Assembly: GCF_030936135.1 (NCBI RefSeq)
Contig: NC_082603.1
Location: 36,684,329-36,748,328, forward strand
DNA length: 64,000 nt
Direction: 5' to 3'
Source of the DNA: Gavia stellata
Lineage: Eukaryota; Chordata; Aves; Gaviiformes; Gaviidae
Below the pieces are notes generated by a model, which was not told the DNA's origin, searched no databases, and saw nothing but the letters and a program-made list of their open reading frames with translations. The position numbers and the translations under genes were made by a program. This document shows, piece by piece, positions 35,701 to 49,000 of this stretch. Within the stretch, counting starts at the first letter, position 1; each line of letters begins with the position of its first letter.

Positions 35701-38700
35701 GTTTGGGATTATGTCACTTAGAACAATATAATCTCAAACTTTGGAGGTCTACATTTGTTATGAGACCATGACTTTAAAATTGTTTACAGTTTTTTTTACA
35801 GATAGGTCTGGTAGTAATAACTGCAATACAAATGTAACATAGCTATTTTTCTGTCCTGTGGGGAAAAGCATTATTGTAGACTGATATCCTGTATGAACTG
35901 AATTTAAGGGGAAAGACTTAACTGAGTCATTCTTAGTTCTTCCATATATGCTAAAACAACTCCCTATCAAATGGTTTTTGCATTCTATTTTAAAGACATT
36001 GCGCATCGTGAGTAGTCTACAAGAGAAAAATAAATCTTAATTCTTATCTGCATTCATTCTCTATCCTGGCATCCATCATCATCCTCAGCTGGCTCATCAC
36101 CAACACTTAGTCTTTCTCATTCTCTTTAAGGATGGTGTTTTTATATTCCACACTTGAGTCTGACTTTTAGACAAACTTAAACTCTCAGAATCAAATGGTT
36201 TTAAATCTGATCTTCTATGAAATGGATGCCAGGGAAGGAAAAAAAAGAAAGTTAAAAAGAAGAACCTCTTAGCAGAGGAGTTTTTTCAATGTGTAAAATC
36301 TTCCTGGGGTACACCAGACTTTTAGCTGTTACAACCGCGTCCTCTTATACGGCACTCTCTCCTTCACTTTCCCCTTCTCCAGAAGCCCTTGAGAGGACCA
36401 AAATAAGTACTCACAAGGAAGCAGCTGAAATAAATATATTTCCTCATCCCTGAAAATCAGCAGTTGCAGCCAACGTTTCTATTAACAAAATATAATGTGG
36501 TTGATCATAGTAGCAATGGTCTGTAAGAGTTGCGTATTTACAATTTGTTTTGAACCCCCCTTTCTATTTTCCTGGTACTGAGGGCAGCGACTTCTGCATT
36601 GCTTGCCTTTATCCCAAGTTATACAGAAATTCTGTTAAATGCAGTTCTGATATTTGACAGGCTCCCCAAGATATTTGCATCTTATGGAGCTGGATCAACA
36701 ATAAAAAGACAAAATTGAAAATCACTGCGCATATGAAAAAGTATTTAAAACATTGAAGTACAAGTAGTGCTTTTTTCTGTTTTGTTTATTCGAAAGCTAT
36801 CAAAATCTTTCATGATTTAGACTATCTTCTCTTTTGACACAGTATGGCTGTAGTTGGTGAAACCTTGACTAGAATACAAGTTAAGCTATGAACAAAATAC
36901 TTTATATGGTACATGGCAAAGTAAACTCCTTTGACTTCTGTTTTCTGATACAGGACTAGAAGAGTTTGATCCCTGCTTATTTCTAGGTGTAGAAAGTGGT
37001 ACAGTGCTTGCTCTCAGTTTCTGGAAGAGTGTTTTGACCCAAACATTTACTTTTGATTTCTATTTTCAATTAGTTTCAAAATGTGCACTTCAATCAAAAG
37101 AGATCTTTCTAAGGCAAGCAGAGCAACTGAACTCGTTTAACACTATGTCCTCTGACCAACTAGCAGCAGAGGAGACTGCTTTGATAGTTCTAACCGCAGA
37201 AGTCTGTTGATACAACCTGACATGGTTGTACTGTAGGCAATAGTCCAGCACTAGTGACTCTTCTCTTGGTGTGAATGAATGCCAGCAGGGATGCAGAACG
37301 ACACCCTTTATCTTTAGCCTTTGGACAGGGCTCTTGCAGAAAGATTCTTCTGTAGTCGATTTGGCTTTTTCAATATCTTTGTCTAAATGTAACCCTTATG
37401 TTTTCACTACATTCACTGGTTATGACAAACATGCCCTGAATACCATGCTTCTGGACTGCCAAGAATTTGCTCTCGTGTAATAAGCTGAAAGACCAAGGCT
37501 GCAGTCGCACAGAAGACTTCTCCAGAGCTGATGGTTCTGTCTCCTCACTGAGCTATTCCGTCACCAGCCAGCAGCTGCGGGACGCTTACTGCTCTGCTAG
37601 TATAGAACAGACCGTCTTGGATAAAGCATATAGCTTGACATTAGATTTTCCTAAGCAATAGTAAAGCTAAAAGGCAGCTAATTTTGTATTGCATTGCTGT
37701 GCTGCAGCATTCAGCCCTTTTAGTGTTGGAAAATTATTATGGTAACCTAGAACATGAGGTGATTATAGAACATACAAATCCCAGCTTTTTAAGAGCTAAA
37801 AATGCAAACTTCCTGGATGAAGATGTTATTTAGTATTGTTGTTCCATGGCTAATGCCTTAGTGTATCTAAGAAGAAAAGAATTAATCTTCTCCTACACAG
37901 ACAGAATAAAGTGTAAGGCAAAAAAAGCATGACTATGTTGGTAGATACAACAGGTAGTTTCACACTGTTCTGATGTTTCTTAGACTGGTTAGAATGCCTG
38001 TGTCGTCACCTTTCCTCTTCACCTGGATGTGTTTTTTTCTAAGTCAGTCTGTATTTTGCTAGTTCAGTGGGGAGATTAAGAAGATCTGTGGCATCTTTGC
38101 TGTTTGAGAAAAGTGTTGACTGTATTTCCTGACATTTTGCTTAGTTCTCCCCTGCTGCTTAAGGGCCTTGTTGCAAAACCACAGAAGCCCAAGACACCAG
38201 AGTATACTTATAAAGGAAGTAACTCTCTTTCTGAAGTCCGGCTTGGAAGCTCAGGGCTTAATTCTTTGTTCTAAGCTGCTGCAATAACGTCCATATAGCT
38301 TCTAAGCATTTTACAACTATGGCTCTGTGTGCAAGAGCATCATCCAGAAATGCAATACACGCTCTTCCCCAAAGATGCGTAAAGGAGATCACGTATTTGT
38401 TAAACTGCCTGGGAGTCCAGCCTGGCCATACGGCTTCCATGGAGTAATAACGGTGGCTAAGGTCAGAAGGTTTCAAATGTAGACTTGCCCTAGAACCAAA
38501 ATCCATTCTTTGTCTGTTCAGAACACCGTGCCTTTGAGGGATAAGAAGTTGTCTGGCAGTTATGGCTTTTTCTAGTAGTTTAAGTCTGTGCAGTGTATCC
38601 TGTATTTTCCAAACATCCTCCCCTGAGATGAATACTAGTACCATGCTTTTAGAATCAGCGCTGACTCCTAACCTGCTGACTTGCTGTCATCAAATAAGGT

Positions 38701-39860
38701 GACACAACGTAAGTCTTCTGAGGTCTGACATTTTTCTTCTCACCAGGCTGCTGGTGCACTATGATACCTTCACACAGACTGTTGATCCCTCCCTTCTTGT
38801 TAAAAACTGGGTAAATGAATTTGATGAGGACACCCACAGTCAGTCCACTAACATGAAAGGTCCTTCCAGCATGAGAGAATTACAACTTATTTCAGGAGTA
38901 GAATCAGGGCTGGGGGGAAAAAAAAAAACCAATCTCTCAGTCATGTCTGGCACTACCACAGACTAGTCTTAAATCCCTTCACCTGGGCTTTTTCAGGAAG
39001 TAGTCTGGTCTACCAAAGGCTTGAACTCAGCAGAGAAAGCAAACAAACTGTGAAAACCCAAATCTGTATAGAGAAACTTTTGAAAGTAAATTTTGATAAA
39101 AAGTCACTCAAAACAGAACAAAACCAATAAGGAACCAATACTACTTCTGCAAGAAGAGGAGCCAAAAAAAAAAAAAAAAAAAATCACCCCAAATCTAATT
39201 TAAACACTGAGCTATAAAGATGTATCTTTTCCTGATCCTGTTCAGTTTCTCTCTCATTTTATATTAATGGAAATGTGCAGAAGGTTTTGGTGACTTCTGT
39301 GTGTGCAAAAAAGCAACTTCTGGGCACATGCTTTTGAAGCATCCAATAGAACAAGGACAAAGATTTTTGCTTCTTTATGTCATGCTACCTGCTCCAGCAC
39401 AGCTATGCTCCCATGGTGACTGCTTTTAAGTCAATATATAATGTTCTTATGTGGGAGTAATTAGTCATGCATGTATTAAGGTGACAAAAAGCTATCCAAA
39501 CATGTCATTGTTATAAAAGGGTATTTACATCCTCAGAAGGGACGGTACCAGGATATATTGGCAAATAGGTATCGAACAGGTTAAAATCTATCAGGGGGAA
39601 AAAAAAAAATTAGGGCATAGCTCAGACCAGTTTATTCTTTCCACAAATGCCTTAAAAACATGTGTGTGTCTGTGTTTGGTTTTTTTGTTTTCATTTGGTT
39701 TGTGCTTTAAAGTGTTCTCACTGCATATGTTACCTATAGCTGTGAAGCCCTTCAGTTAAAAAAAAAAATCATGAAGTAAGCATTTACTCTTTTGGTTGAA
39801 AGGGCTGACTGTTTGAAGTGTGATGTAAGGCATATGAGCTTTACAGTATTGAATCAGTCA
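29731..39860. other. Intergenic DNA between LHX8 and SLC44A5
   Basis: This 10 kb AT-rich stretch shows no recognised exon on either strand. It contains a 13-bp perfect inverted repeat (35,391-35,431) and an A-run at about 39,163-39,182. Regulatory elements of LHX8 could lie here but none is provable from one sequence. Confidence 0.55.
35391..35431. repeat. 13-bp perfect inverted repeat with 15-nt loop
   Basis: Arm CATTACTGTGTAC (35391-35403) is exactly complementary to GTACACAGTAATG (35419-35431). Pairing does not extend convincingly beyond the 13 bp. Confidence 0.8.
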
Positions 39861-39869
39861 GTCTTTTTT

Positions 39870-40150
39870 CAAGGGTGCCCAGTGACAGGGAGAGAGGCAA
39901 CAGGCACAAACTTGGTCATGGGAAAGTTCCATCTAAACATGAGGAGGAACTTCTTTCCTTTGAGGGTGGCAGAGCACTGGAAGAGGCTGCCCAGAGAGGT
40001 TGTGGAGTCTCCTTCTCTGGAGATACTCAAAACTCATCTGGATGCATTCCTGTGCAACCTGCTCCAGGTGACCCTGCTCGGGGGGGGGGTTGGACTGGAT
40101 GGTCTCCAGAGCTCCTTTCCAACCCCTGTCAGTCTGTGATTCTGTAATCA
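39870..40150 (+). mobile_element. CR1 non-LTR retrotransposon, 5'-truncated 3' end
   Basis: The sequence shows the conserved CR1 3' region: the end of the reverse-transcriptase ORF (translating to an RLPREVVESPSLEILKTHLD-like motif), then the typical TTGGACTGGATGGTCTCCAGAG segment and a GTGATTCTGTAATC tail. Chicken-repeat-1 LINEs are the dominant avian retrotransposon and usually survive as short 5'-truncated copies like this. A G9 run (40,081-40,089) interrupts it. Confidence 0.93.
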
Positions 40151-40758
40151 CTACCAGGATTAGCAGCACTGTGTTTTACAGGTGGAGTAACCAAACCCAA
40201 AGTCAAATATTTGACTCTCCATCCATCATTTGTCTCATCTTTTCTCTTCTACTCCCTCTAATTTCTTCTTTCCCCACACAAATAAGCATACAGCAAATCA
40301 ACAGTAGCCCTGGGAAAAGACCTCACAACATCCTCTTCTGCCCGCGGATTGCACATTCCTCTCTTCACACAACTCTCCCTGGACTTCTTCCCCACCCCTC
40401 TCATAAAGAGCTTTTCCCCAGTGGGCACGCACATGACTATGTGCTCTTTCGGACATTGCTGTCTTGAGGGGGGGTTTTTGGTTCTTTTTTTCTTTTTCTG
40501 TGGTTTTTTTTGTGTGTGTTGTTTTTTTTTTTCCCCCCTCAAAGCCCTCCCACATCTCAACAGGAACCAATTCCCCCCCTCCAAGAATGCTATCTTCTAA
40601 CAGCTGCCATCACAAACTGCACCAATATTATTTCCCAAGTTGACCTCATGGGAGAAAGCTGTCTCCTGCTCCAAACCCTCTACAAACAAAGCTTATTACC
40701 AAAATATGGGAAACCTAGAACAAGTAACAGGACACCAGTATATTAAAAAGTTACACAC

Positions 40759-40764
40759 TTTATT
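40759..40764 (-). other. Candidate polyadenylation signal, minus strand
   Basis: TTTATT on the + strand reads AATAAA on the - strand. GU-rich DNA (GTGTGTAAC and TGGTGTCCTG) lies just downstream, as expected for a real cleavage site near 40,740. It could serve a distal SLC44A5 3' end or an unknown transcript. Confidence 0.4.
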
Positions 40765-41510
40765 ACTTTAAAATTAAGCTATTGCATTTGAAAGACAGCT
40801 ATTCCATTTAAAAAGTCACACAAGGCAATGTTGGTTTGTTGTGGTTTTTTATGTGAGTTAGCAGGTCATCCAAGAAAGCTAACCATAAAAATATAATTTA
40901 AATAGGATGTAAACTGTAATTCGCTGAATGCAGGAACAACTAACAGCCACCCTTCTTACTATTTTCAGAAATAATCAGCAGAAATACTAGCATTCCTGTA
41001 ACATGGATACAGGCACTTATCCAAAATATGATTTTAGGACAAAAAAAACCCCACCTGCGTATGTATATTATGCATAGTTAAATTCACAGAAATGTTACCT
41101 TTCAGTATACATTTTGATCTTCAGGGTCTCTGCAGGAATTTGTACAGGCATCTTGGTAGTGGACTGCAATGCTAAGACACACTCCCCAGGGTATGTTCAA
41201 ACGTGCAGTTACAAGTTTCTTGTTATGACATCAGTTCAGAAAGCACTGCCACCACTGGACACCAAGAGCCACTACTATTAAACTCACAAAGAGAACATCT
41301 TTTTTAAGTTCCGGTGACCCAGAGCCACTACAGCTGAGTATTATACTATGATTTGTTAAACTGTTTTGGCCCATTGTTAGTGTTCTCACAAAATAACCCA
41401 CTTGTGAGCTTATCATACCAATATGATGACGCTATTTAAGTACTTAGTATTTCTGTAAGAAACTGGAACTGCATAAACTAAAAAAAAAAAAAAAGCAAAC
41501 CAAAAACAAA

Positions 41511-41543
41511 CCCCCACCCCCCCCCCACCCCCCCCACCCCCCG
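41511..41543 (-). repeat. C-rich tract, G-quadruplex capable on the minus strand
   Basis: Five runs of C separated by single A (CCCCCACC... pattern), preceded by an A-rich tract. On the - strand it has at least four G runs and could fold as a quadruplex. Confidence 0.85.
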
Positions 41544-43979
41544 CCTTTTGACATATTATCATTTGGAGCAAATTAAGCACGCAACCTTCTCCTGAGACTA
41601 CTTTGATTCTTTTCCAAACTTGGGCTCTTTCAGACAGCAAAATTAAAATAGATCGCCTGCAGAGCCCAGCCAAACCAGCAGAAATGAGAACTTGGGACTT
41701 GATGAAATGAAAGTTGATTCAAGACAGGAAATTGAGTTGGTCAGATGTGTTGAAAATGATGGCAAGCAGAAACTACATTATGAAGCGCTGTACAAAACAA
41801 TCTCTTCCCTCTCCAAGCCATCTGCAGATGTGTGGATTTGCAAAGTAGCATGCCAGGTCTTAGAAGAAAATGCACCAATGGCAACATTCATCTGCAACGT
41901 CAAACTGCAAAGATGTCACAGGAGGTACACATCAAACACTGGCCAAGTCAAGAGCAGAAACATTTTCATCCCATATTTATGACCAGGGTCTGTTTCATTC
42001 TAACAAACCAGTCCGTTACGTTGCCATTTCCTTCTTCATTGGACATTTCAGTCGGCCCACACCACTGCTGACTGCACCACTGTTCTGTCCCAGTGTAACT
42101 GCAGCACAGTTACCACTAATGGTGCCAGAACGGAAACTGAAGCAGCCTCTTCTCCCCTTCCAAGTGCAGCAGGCCCTGATGCAGGGGAGGAGAGCTCCCC
42201 GAGTAAGGTGCACAGAAGCTAGGTGCTTCCTGCAACAAACCTAGCGACTAAAAATGAGTAGCCGTGCTGCATCCTGTCAAGTGGTGACACGGGTCATTGA
42301 TCCGCACCCCAGGTCTGCAGGGGAGACTTGCATGGTATGACGTTCCCCTTGGGTAACAGGCAACTAGAAAGAACAAACCTTGCTAGAGAAGTAGGAATCC
42401 TAGAAAAGCCTGGAGATCAGACTGCTGGTACATGAGAGAAAACTCAGGCTAGGTTTTGAATTCATCTGGCTGTGGATTAAAGTCTCTATGGCATGCAGCC
42501 AGCATTAGCTTTAAATGTAATATGAATGGCAAGAAAACCATGTGAGATCTAAAACACATCAGTCTGAAAACACATTTAAAAGGAGACAAGAAAGCAATTT
42601 TGTTAGTAAGCCTGAAATTTTCTGAAGGAGAACAATATAACTAATAGCTGCAGTCAGTTCCAACAGACCATGTGTGTTAACAGGAGATACTGATGTAGTT
42701 TAAAAAAAATAATCCAGATTTAATTAAAATAACTATGTACATATGAGATAGATAGTAAAGGTCCTCTGTGCTCCAAAAGCCCCTTACAATAACTTTTATA
42801 TTACAAATGTATCTTCCAGCGGCTAGGTACACTATGACCGATTCTGCAGGGCTATACATGATCACCTGAATTCAAACAATGATATTGTGCTTTACTGTTA
42901 TTGTTGTTGTTTATGGCCACGGTCAGAACTGAGCTTTACACTGATGCTTTATAGAACAAAAAGAATGCAGTCTTTGCTCACCAAATTTGTGTCTGATCAA
43001 GTGTAAAAAAAAAGGGGGGGGGGGGAAGTATGCTTTCATGAAGATTTACCGTAAAACAGCAGTATCTTTTAGGCTTGTACCTCTTTCTGTGTTGCACGGG
43101 CTCGGTCAGCCTGCTGCTAACCGGGCCTCAGGGAACACCAGTATCCCTCTGAAGATCACTTTTACAGCTCACCTTTCACTGTTTAGTTTGGATGGAAAGT
43201 GCCCACGCCTAAACCTTCCAGGCTGAGCCATTCCTCTCTCTGCCTGCATTTGCCTTGTCACAGCTTTACTCTCCCAGCAGCTGCCCTCCACCTCCTGAGG
43301 CACAGACAACTCGCGACTCCTCACAGCAGAGCTGTGCTGTACGAGTGCCACCGCTCCCGGCTGCAATGGCCACTACCTGATGATGCGGCTGGCTGGGCAA
43401 CACGAACCCACCAACCTCCCCAGCAAAACTGACAGCATTTAACCCTCGCTAAGAAAACAGTATCCTTGCGGTGTAAGCCTAATACCCTGATCGTTTTCCC
43501 TGAAATGGTATGTGCTGCAACTCTGCATGTAAAGCTTCTGCGTACCCCGTGAGCTTGAATGCATCCATTTGCTACCCAGTCACTGAATCCCAAACATAGA
43601 GCCAAACTTCCTCCAGTGAAGCATTTCTAGCTGATGTCTCCTCCCCGGCAGCTGCCACTCTGCCCAAGGTGACAGCAATGGTGACAGCAATGCCCGGCTG
43701 GCCGTAACTGTCAGCATCACAGCTTTCTGCGCCCATTCAAGAACTTTCTCTCCAGGTTTCATGGCCGTGGTTGCTGAATGCCAGGAGCATCCTCAAACAA
43801 GGCTCCCCACACATGGAACGACTTACAACGCATACCTTAGACTTAACCTCAAGCCCGAATTCTCCCTTTGTCCTGCCTCCAAATAACTGCTCCAGTCCTG
43901 CCTCTGCTGAAACCCCTCCTCACCCCTGAAAAGCTTTTGCATTGTTTTCAGTCGGTTTGGGGTTTTTTGACGCCGTCAG

Positions 43980-44745
43980 CCAGAAAGACGCAGTGCAGGC
44001 GGGGACACCACCCCCTTTCCCCGGCTTGTGGCGAGGGGCCCCGGCCAGGCCGGACCGCGGCCTGCTGCAGCCCCCTCCCTCCCCTCAGCACTGACCGCCC
44101 CGCGGCCCTTGAGAGCGCAGCGAGCGGAGGCCGCCCACGGTCCGCACTGAAGGTTTGCTGACCTCGCCCCAAGACAGGCGAAAAACAGGACTCTCAGTGA
44201 GTCTCCGACAGCCAAGAAGAGATTTCCGCTGAAATGCAAGGTATGGATTGGGCTGATTTAAAACACACCTCGTCGGGTGTAAGACGATCTCAAAGCCCAC
44301 GTTTTATTATTAGGCGGTTCAACAAAGCTAAACAGAAAATGTGACCAGCAACCCCCAAGCCTTCACAAAGGAAGCCAAGCACTCCCCGCCCTCACGGAGG
44401 TGCACGCGCCCCCCCACGCCGCGGGGTTTCCCTTCCGCCCCCACAGCGAGTCAGCACTGCGCGGCCCTGAGCCCCGCCCCCCCGCGGGGCCGCCCCGCCC
44501 CGCCCCGCCCCGCCCCCTCCTCCGCTGCGCGCGGCCCCGCCCGGCACGCGCCCCGCCCCGCCGGTCCCGCCCCGCCGGTCCCGCCCCGCCGGTCCCGCCC
44601 CGCCGGTCCCGCCCCGCCGCAGCGCAGCCCGAGCGCGCCGCTCCCGGGCGCTCGCTCCCCCGCCGCCGCCCGGGCCCGGGAGCCGCCCCGCGGAGGCCGC
44701 GGGCGGGCGGAGCCGCTGCGGGTGCGCGCTCGGCACGAAGACACG
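43980..44745. promoter_or_regulatory. Intergenic CpG island between LHX8 and SLC44A5
   Basis: Two CpG-dense blocks (about 43,980-44,160 and 44,385-44,745) carry many CCGCCCC/Sp1-type boxes. The right edge abuts the inferred end of the SLC44A5 3' UTR. No known promoter is expected here, so it may start a non-coding transcript. The open frames through it are compositional. Confidence 0.6.
44561..44616 (+). repeat. 14-bp GC minisatellite, four copies
   Basis: Four perfect tandem copies of CCGGTCCCGCCCCG, each containing a CCGCCCC-type box. A CCCCG pentamer run lies upstream at about 44,493-44,516. Confidence 0.92.
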
Positions 44746-44767
44746 TACTGCGTTTGGTATCTAAATC

Positions 44768-44773
44768 TTTATT
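44768..44773 (-). other. SLC44A5: Candidate SLC44A5 polyadenylation signal
   Basis: AATAAA on the minus strand sits at the AT-rich/CpG-island boundary, with a downstream GU-rich element. Cleavage near 44,750 is inferred. Confidence 0.5.
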
Positions 44774-46043
44774 AGAACAATCCCCGGAGCTGTAAAACGG
44801 TGAAGTAACAACAAAATTAAATACGAAACACTTCAGTTATCAAAGATACTTAAACAATACGTTCCTATTTCTGCATAGCAGAAGCAAACAGGGTTTAGAG
44901 CCCAAAGTGGCACGCTCGTGTTAATTTGGTTTTGGCAAGATAGTAATACAACCTCAGTAATCACAGGGGTGAAACAGCACCCTCCCTTCCATTTCTTAAA
45001 GAGCCTTTTTTCTGGTTTTACAACTCGTTATTTGGGACAAACACCTGTGAACTTTTTGTAGCACAGAGTAACAAACAACTCTAATATTAGTAGCACTAGT
45101 CTTACTTAAACATGAAGAAACAGTTATCTTTCCCAATCTGATTACAGCGCAGTACAAATTACGTATTACCTCAAAAATCATCGCCTGTATCAAAAGTTAA
45201 AAAATTTAGAATAATTTATAAAACACTTCCAGAATAGCAAATTATCACTCTTGAAATGGAGAATGAACTTTTTGCTTACGAACACGCAAACAGATGTATT
45301 ACAGTAACGCACTATGTATTTGCTAGCTTTTTCTTCCTTCTGTGTTGAGGAGCAAGAGCCCGGTTCTCCCGGCAGTTACACAGGTACAAGACGTATGATC
45401 ACTGTAACTGAAAGCAGAATTGGTCCTACTCCGACATTCAATATACCATAAATTAAAGCTATAAAAAAATCTACTACTAAAAATGGAACAGTCTTGCATC
45501 GTTTTTATTTAATTATTTGCAACACCGCAATCGTCGTGTTTTCTCCTGGAGCGCACAGTCTACTTCCATGATCTGACAACAGCAACAGGGAAATGGCATG
45601 TGCTGCATTACGCAGTTCCAAGACATCTGACATCTTCTCTACAATTCATTTTATAGCAGTTAATTTGAAATAAAGAGAGTACTGTTTTTCCTATCTAGCC
45701 TCTTCTGTTTCGTAGTCTACATGGTGTGAATAAACTTCAAAATAGAAGCCAGGTGAAATAATAGCCAGTAAGGCACTTTGTCAGAGAGGACACAGCTGTC
45801 CAGGCTGAGCGACATTCCACGTTACCGAAAACAGTCAGGCCATTCTTCATAATCCTGCTTTTAGAAGACTACTTACTGACTGTCCCAGCATCAGCTTGAC
45901 ATTGTGTCCGCCAAAATCTTTTTCCTGTTCTACAGCAGAACATGCAACAGTAAAATATTTCATACTGTTAAATACTAATGTTCAAAAGACTATTCGGCAT
46001 AACAAATGATCCCATCTTTCTTGTTTCTTTTCTGGGGTCACTC

Positions 46044-46068
46044 TTTTTTTTTTTTTTTTTTTTTTTTT
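46044..46068 (-). repeat. T25 tract (A25 on the minus strand)
   Basis: Twenty-five consecutive T on the + strand. It lies about 70 bp beyond the stop of a small minus-strand ORF (stop at about 46,140), so it could be a retroposed poly(A) tail or a simple repeat. Confidence 0.9.
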
Positions 46069-49000
46069 ACAAAATTTGAAGGCTTGACATTAAAACTTTG
46101 GTCTAAAACATGTAAATGAAAGCCATCCATTAAGATGTCCTAGGGAGACACGATGAATCCAACCAGAACTAAGCCAAACATGATTGCGCGCATACGATAG
46201 TGGGTGTTTTCTACTGCCTCTTGGTTTCCACACTCTGCGTGTTCGAGCTCCTCAAAAGAGTTCTTTCTATTCATGTGAAAGGGTCTTTCTGCACAGCCAC
46301 CCTGCCTCTCCAAAGCTTCTCCCAGGAGAGGAGGCGCCCAGCCGAGGGCTGGGCAGGACCACGGCCCGCTGAGCCCTTTGCGAGCGGCAGCGGGATGGGC
46401 TCCCTCCGGGTGTTCAGCTCTAACATCTCCTCCTGTACTGCCCTGCAAGCACAGAACAGCCACCAGCCTTTGTCACTTCTGTCACAGGGCTGGCCTTTGC
46501 CTCGTGGAATAGGGGGGCGTTTTGTCACCGACTCCCGTGAGCTCAGGAGCGAAGCATATATGACATATTTCACTGTCTTATAGATAGCCACATGTTCCAC
46601 TCTCTAAAGTGAAGAATGGAATTTTAAATTTTACACTAAACCAAGCAACAAAGTCCAATGTCCAAATCCATAAAAGTCGCTACTAGTACCTCCTCTGTGG
46701 TGTAAGTCTGGAGACTCTGGCCCACAGGATTAGTTAGGAACCATTACAATAACTTAGTCTTAAAATATCTTAAGTGATTCTTTCCCAAGTAAACACTTGC
46801 ATTAATTTCTACTTAATTCATTAATAGTAATTTATTTTTTTAAAGCCAATTTTAATATTAAATCATTATGATTTATTTATTCAATTTATTGATTACAAAA
46901 TCTACATGGTATTGCTTTGTCTTTTCACAGTTCTCATAATTACATCGTTAAGAAAATGGCTTTTAAATTTTCTTCTCAGAAATTATGATCACTTACATTC
47001 TAAATAATTTCACAAAATAGTGAGTGGAGCAAATTTATACATATATATATATTTACTGTATATAAATAATAATACAATTTAAAACTTTCACTTTTAGAAA
47101 TTCCTTTAGTAAATGCATAGGTTTGTTACAAAAGTCTTCTAATCAAATAACTGTATACTATTTCTATTATGTTTTATTCCTAGTAAACTCTATGGTTACA
47201 TTCATATGATAAAAAAAGCACGCTGTATTCAGAAATACGCTTTGTCAATTGAGCTCCCAGTAAGACACTCAAGTCCAGTAGAAATATAAATTACTTAATG
47301 CAGTTTCTTTAGCCGCAAACTAATCACACAGTAGTACGAAAAAAAAAAGAGCTTTAGCACATGGACTGTAATCAGACCAGCAGCTTTTTAAATCACAGAA
47401 TAGTGACACATACCCCAAACAGTTACTGACTTAATTCTCAGAAGAGATTAGAATAATGGGGCGGTTGTCTATTCAATGCCACGCACATAATGAGAAAGGA
47501 ATGATGACGATGATGGAAAACTTCATCAGTCAAGAGCCTGATTTTTTCTGAAGGTAGGTTTCTCAGCCCTTTCTGAAGGTCAGCTTTACTCCAGGGTATC
47601 TCAAGAAGGGTTATCAAAAACTGAAGGTGCCCACAATCAGTAGCTACGTTTGAAACTGTATGCCTTCATTTTCCATTATTTGAGTCCTAAACTGAACCAC
47701 TCATTCCTGCTTCAGGGGAAAGGGCTACAGTGCCCACTGGATCACAGAGAATGCATACGAGCATCCTGTCACTCGCACCTCACCTCACAGGATTTCAAGA
47801 TTCTACCATGCCCATGATTGCAAGCATGGGGGTGGTAATCACTTGCGCATCGCCGTGACCCTAGACCTGTTGCATGAAGGACAGTATTTCTGCCTTAGTA
47901 GCGATTACAATCATCACAAACTGGAGCCGTAAGTTAGAGAGCAAAATCACTTTGGGATGTGGATCGTCAGTAAATTTTCCCCAGAAACTTGCATTCAAAT
48001 AATCCGAAGAAAAATTTGCCGTTCTCTTTGTGACAACAACGGACCCCTGGGGCTAGAAAAGTATTTCCAGGCGCTGAACTCCTGTAACAGATCTGGCAGA
48101 GGTATGGCACATGCCCCTCCTGGAAAGCGGATGGTAATGGAATACCTTATTCAGTACAGTGGAATCCATGAAAACTAGGGGCAGGCCTCGGTATGGTCGG
48201 GTCCTTGGGCATCCATAAGCCGAAAAGGTTTTAATTTACTAGTCTCATCTCATGAGAAGTACTCCAGCTTTTTTCCATGAGCAGAACTGTTACTAACCTC
48301 AGTGACAGTTCTACTCACGGGAGGGTCATAAAACTGAACAGAACGTTAATATGCTTTCTACCAATAGATTTTGTACTAATGACCAGGAAAACTTAATAAT
48401 CAGAAAGCAAACTAAATCTTTTGGAGCATCTTTCAGTAGCTAAATAATTCATCCTGTATCATGAGAAGACTCGAGTTCCATGTCTTAATACCTTACTGTG
48501 TGAGCCACTGAGAGGCTGGAGACCCGCAGAAAGAGCACACCTGGCTCTCGGCACCCGCATGGTCATTGCAATGTCTCGTTAAGAAGCCCTTCTGAGCTAG
48601 GCAGAGGCAATGGAATTCCTTGTGCACATATATGGCCAAGACTTTCTTCCAAGGAAAAAAAGACTGCATTTTGTTTTCCTTTCAGTGAAGCTCAACCTCC
48701 TCATAATGTAGAACACAATCAGAGACTCGTTAGAGATAGGGGGATATTAACACAAGTGCATCTCTCTCAGACATCAGCTAAAAAGCATATATTCACCGTC
48801 TTTCACCATCATTCACCAGATGAAACCTCATTTGTGTGAACCACAAATAACTTTGAGTGCAGTGGGACCTTCTCTCAGTTATATCATCTTTTAAGCACAA
48901 CTCACAGAAAACTTCACTTTAAGTAGTATCAACTATAGTCTTCTCTGACTACCTTCTTTGGGAACTGCAGGGTACCATCATTTCTTAAAGGACGCAGCTG

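Larger units (their letters stand above)
40151..43970. other. Intergenic DNA with simple repeats
   Basis: No recognised exon. It holds T/G-rich low complexity at 40,470-40,540, an A14 run at about 41,481-41,494 and a C-rich tract at 41,511-41,543. A minus-strand AATAAA lies at 40,759-40,764, and a short G-run at about 43,014-43,025. Confidence 0.5.

Noticed and set aside
39792-40139. 115-codon frame at the CR1 copy
   Set aside because: It is the decayed end of the retrotransposon ORF plus flanking DNA, not a host gene.
41692-41982. 96-codon + strand frame considered as an exon
   Set aside because: No family resemblance and no convincing flanking splice or promoter signals.
44341-44795. Pro/Arg-rich frames in the intergenic CpG island
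   Set aside because: They are translations of the 14-bp and pentamer repeats, present on both strands.
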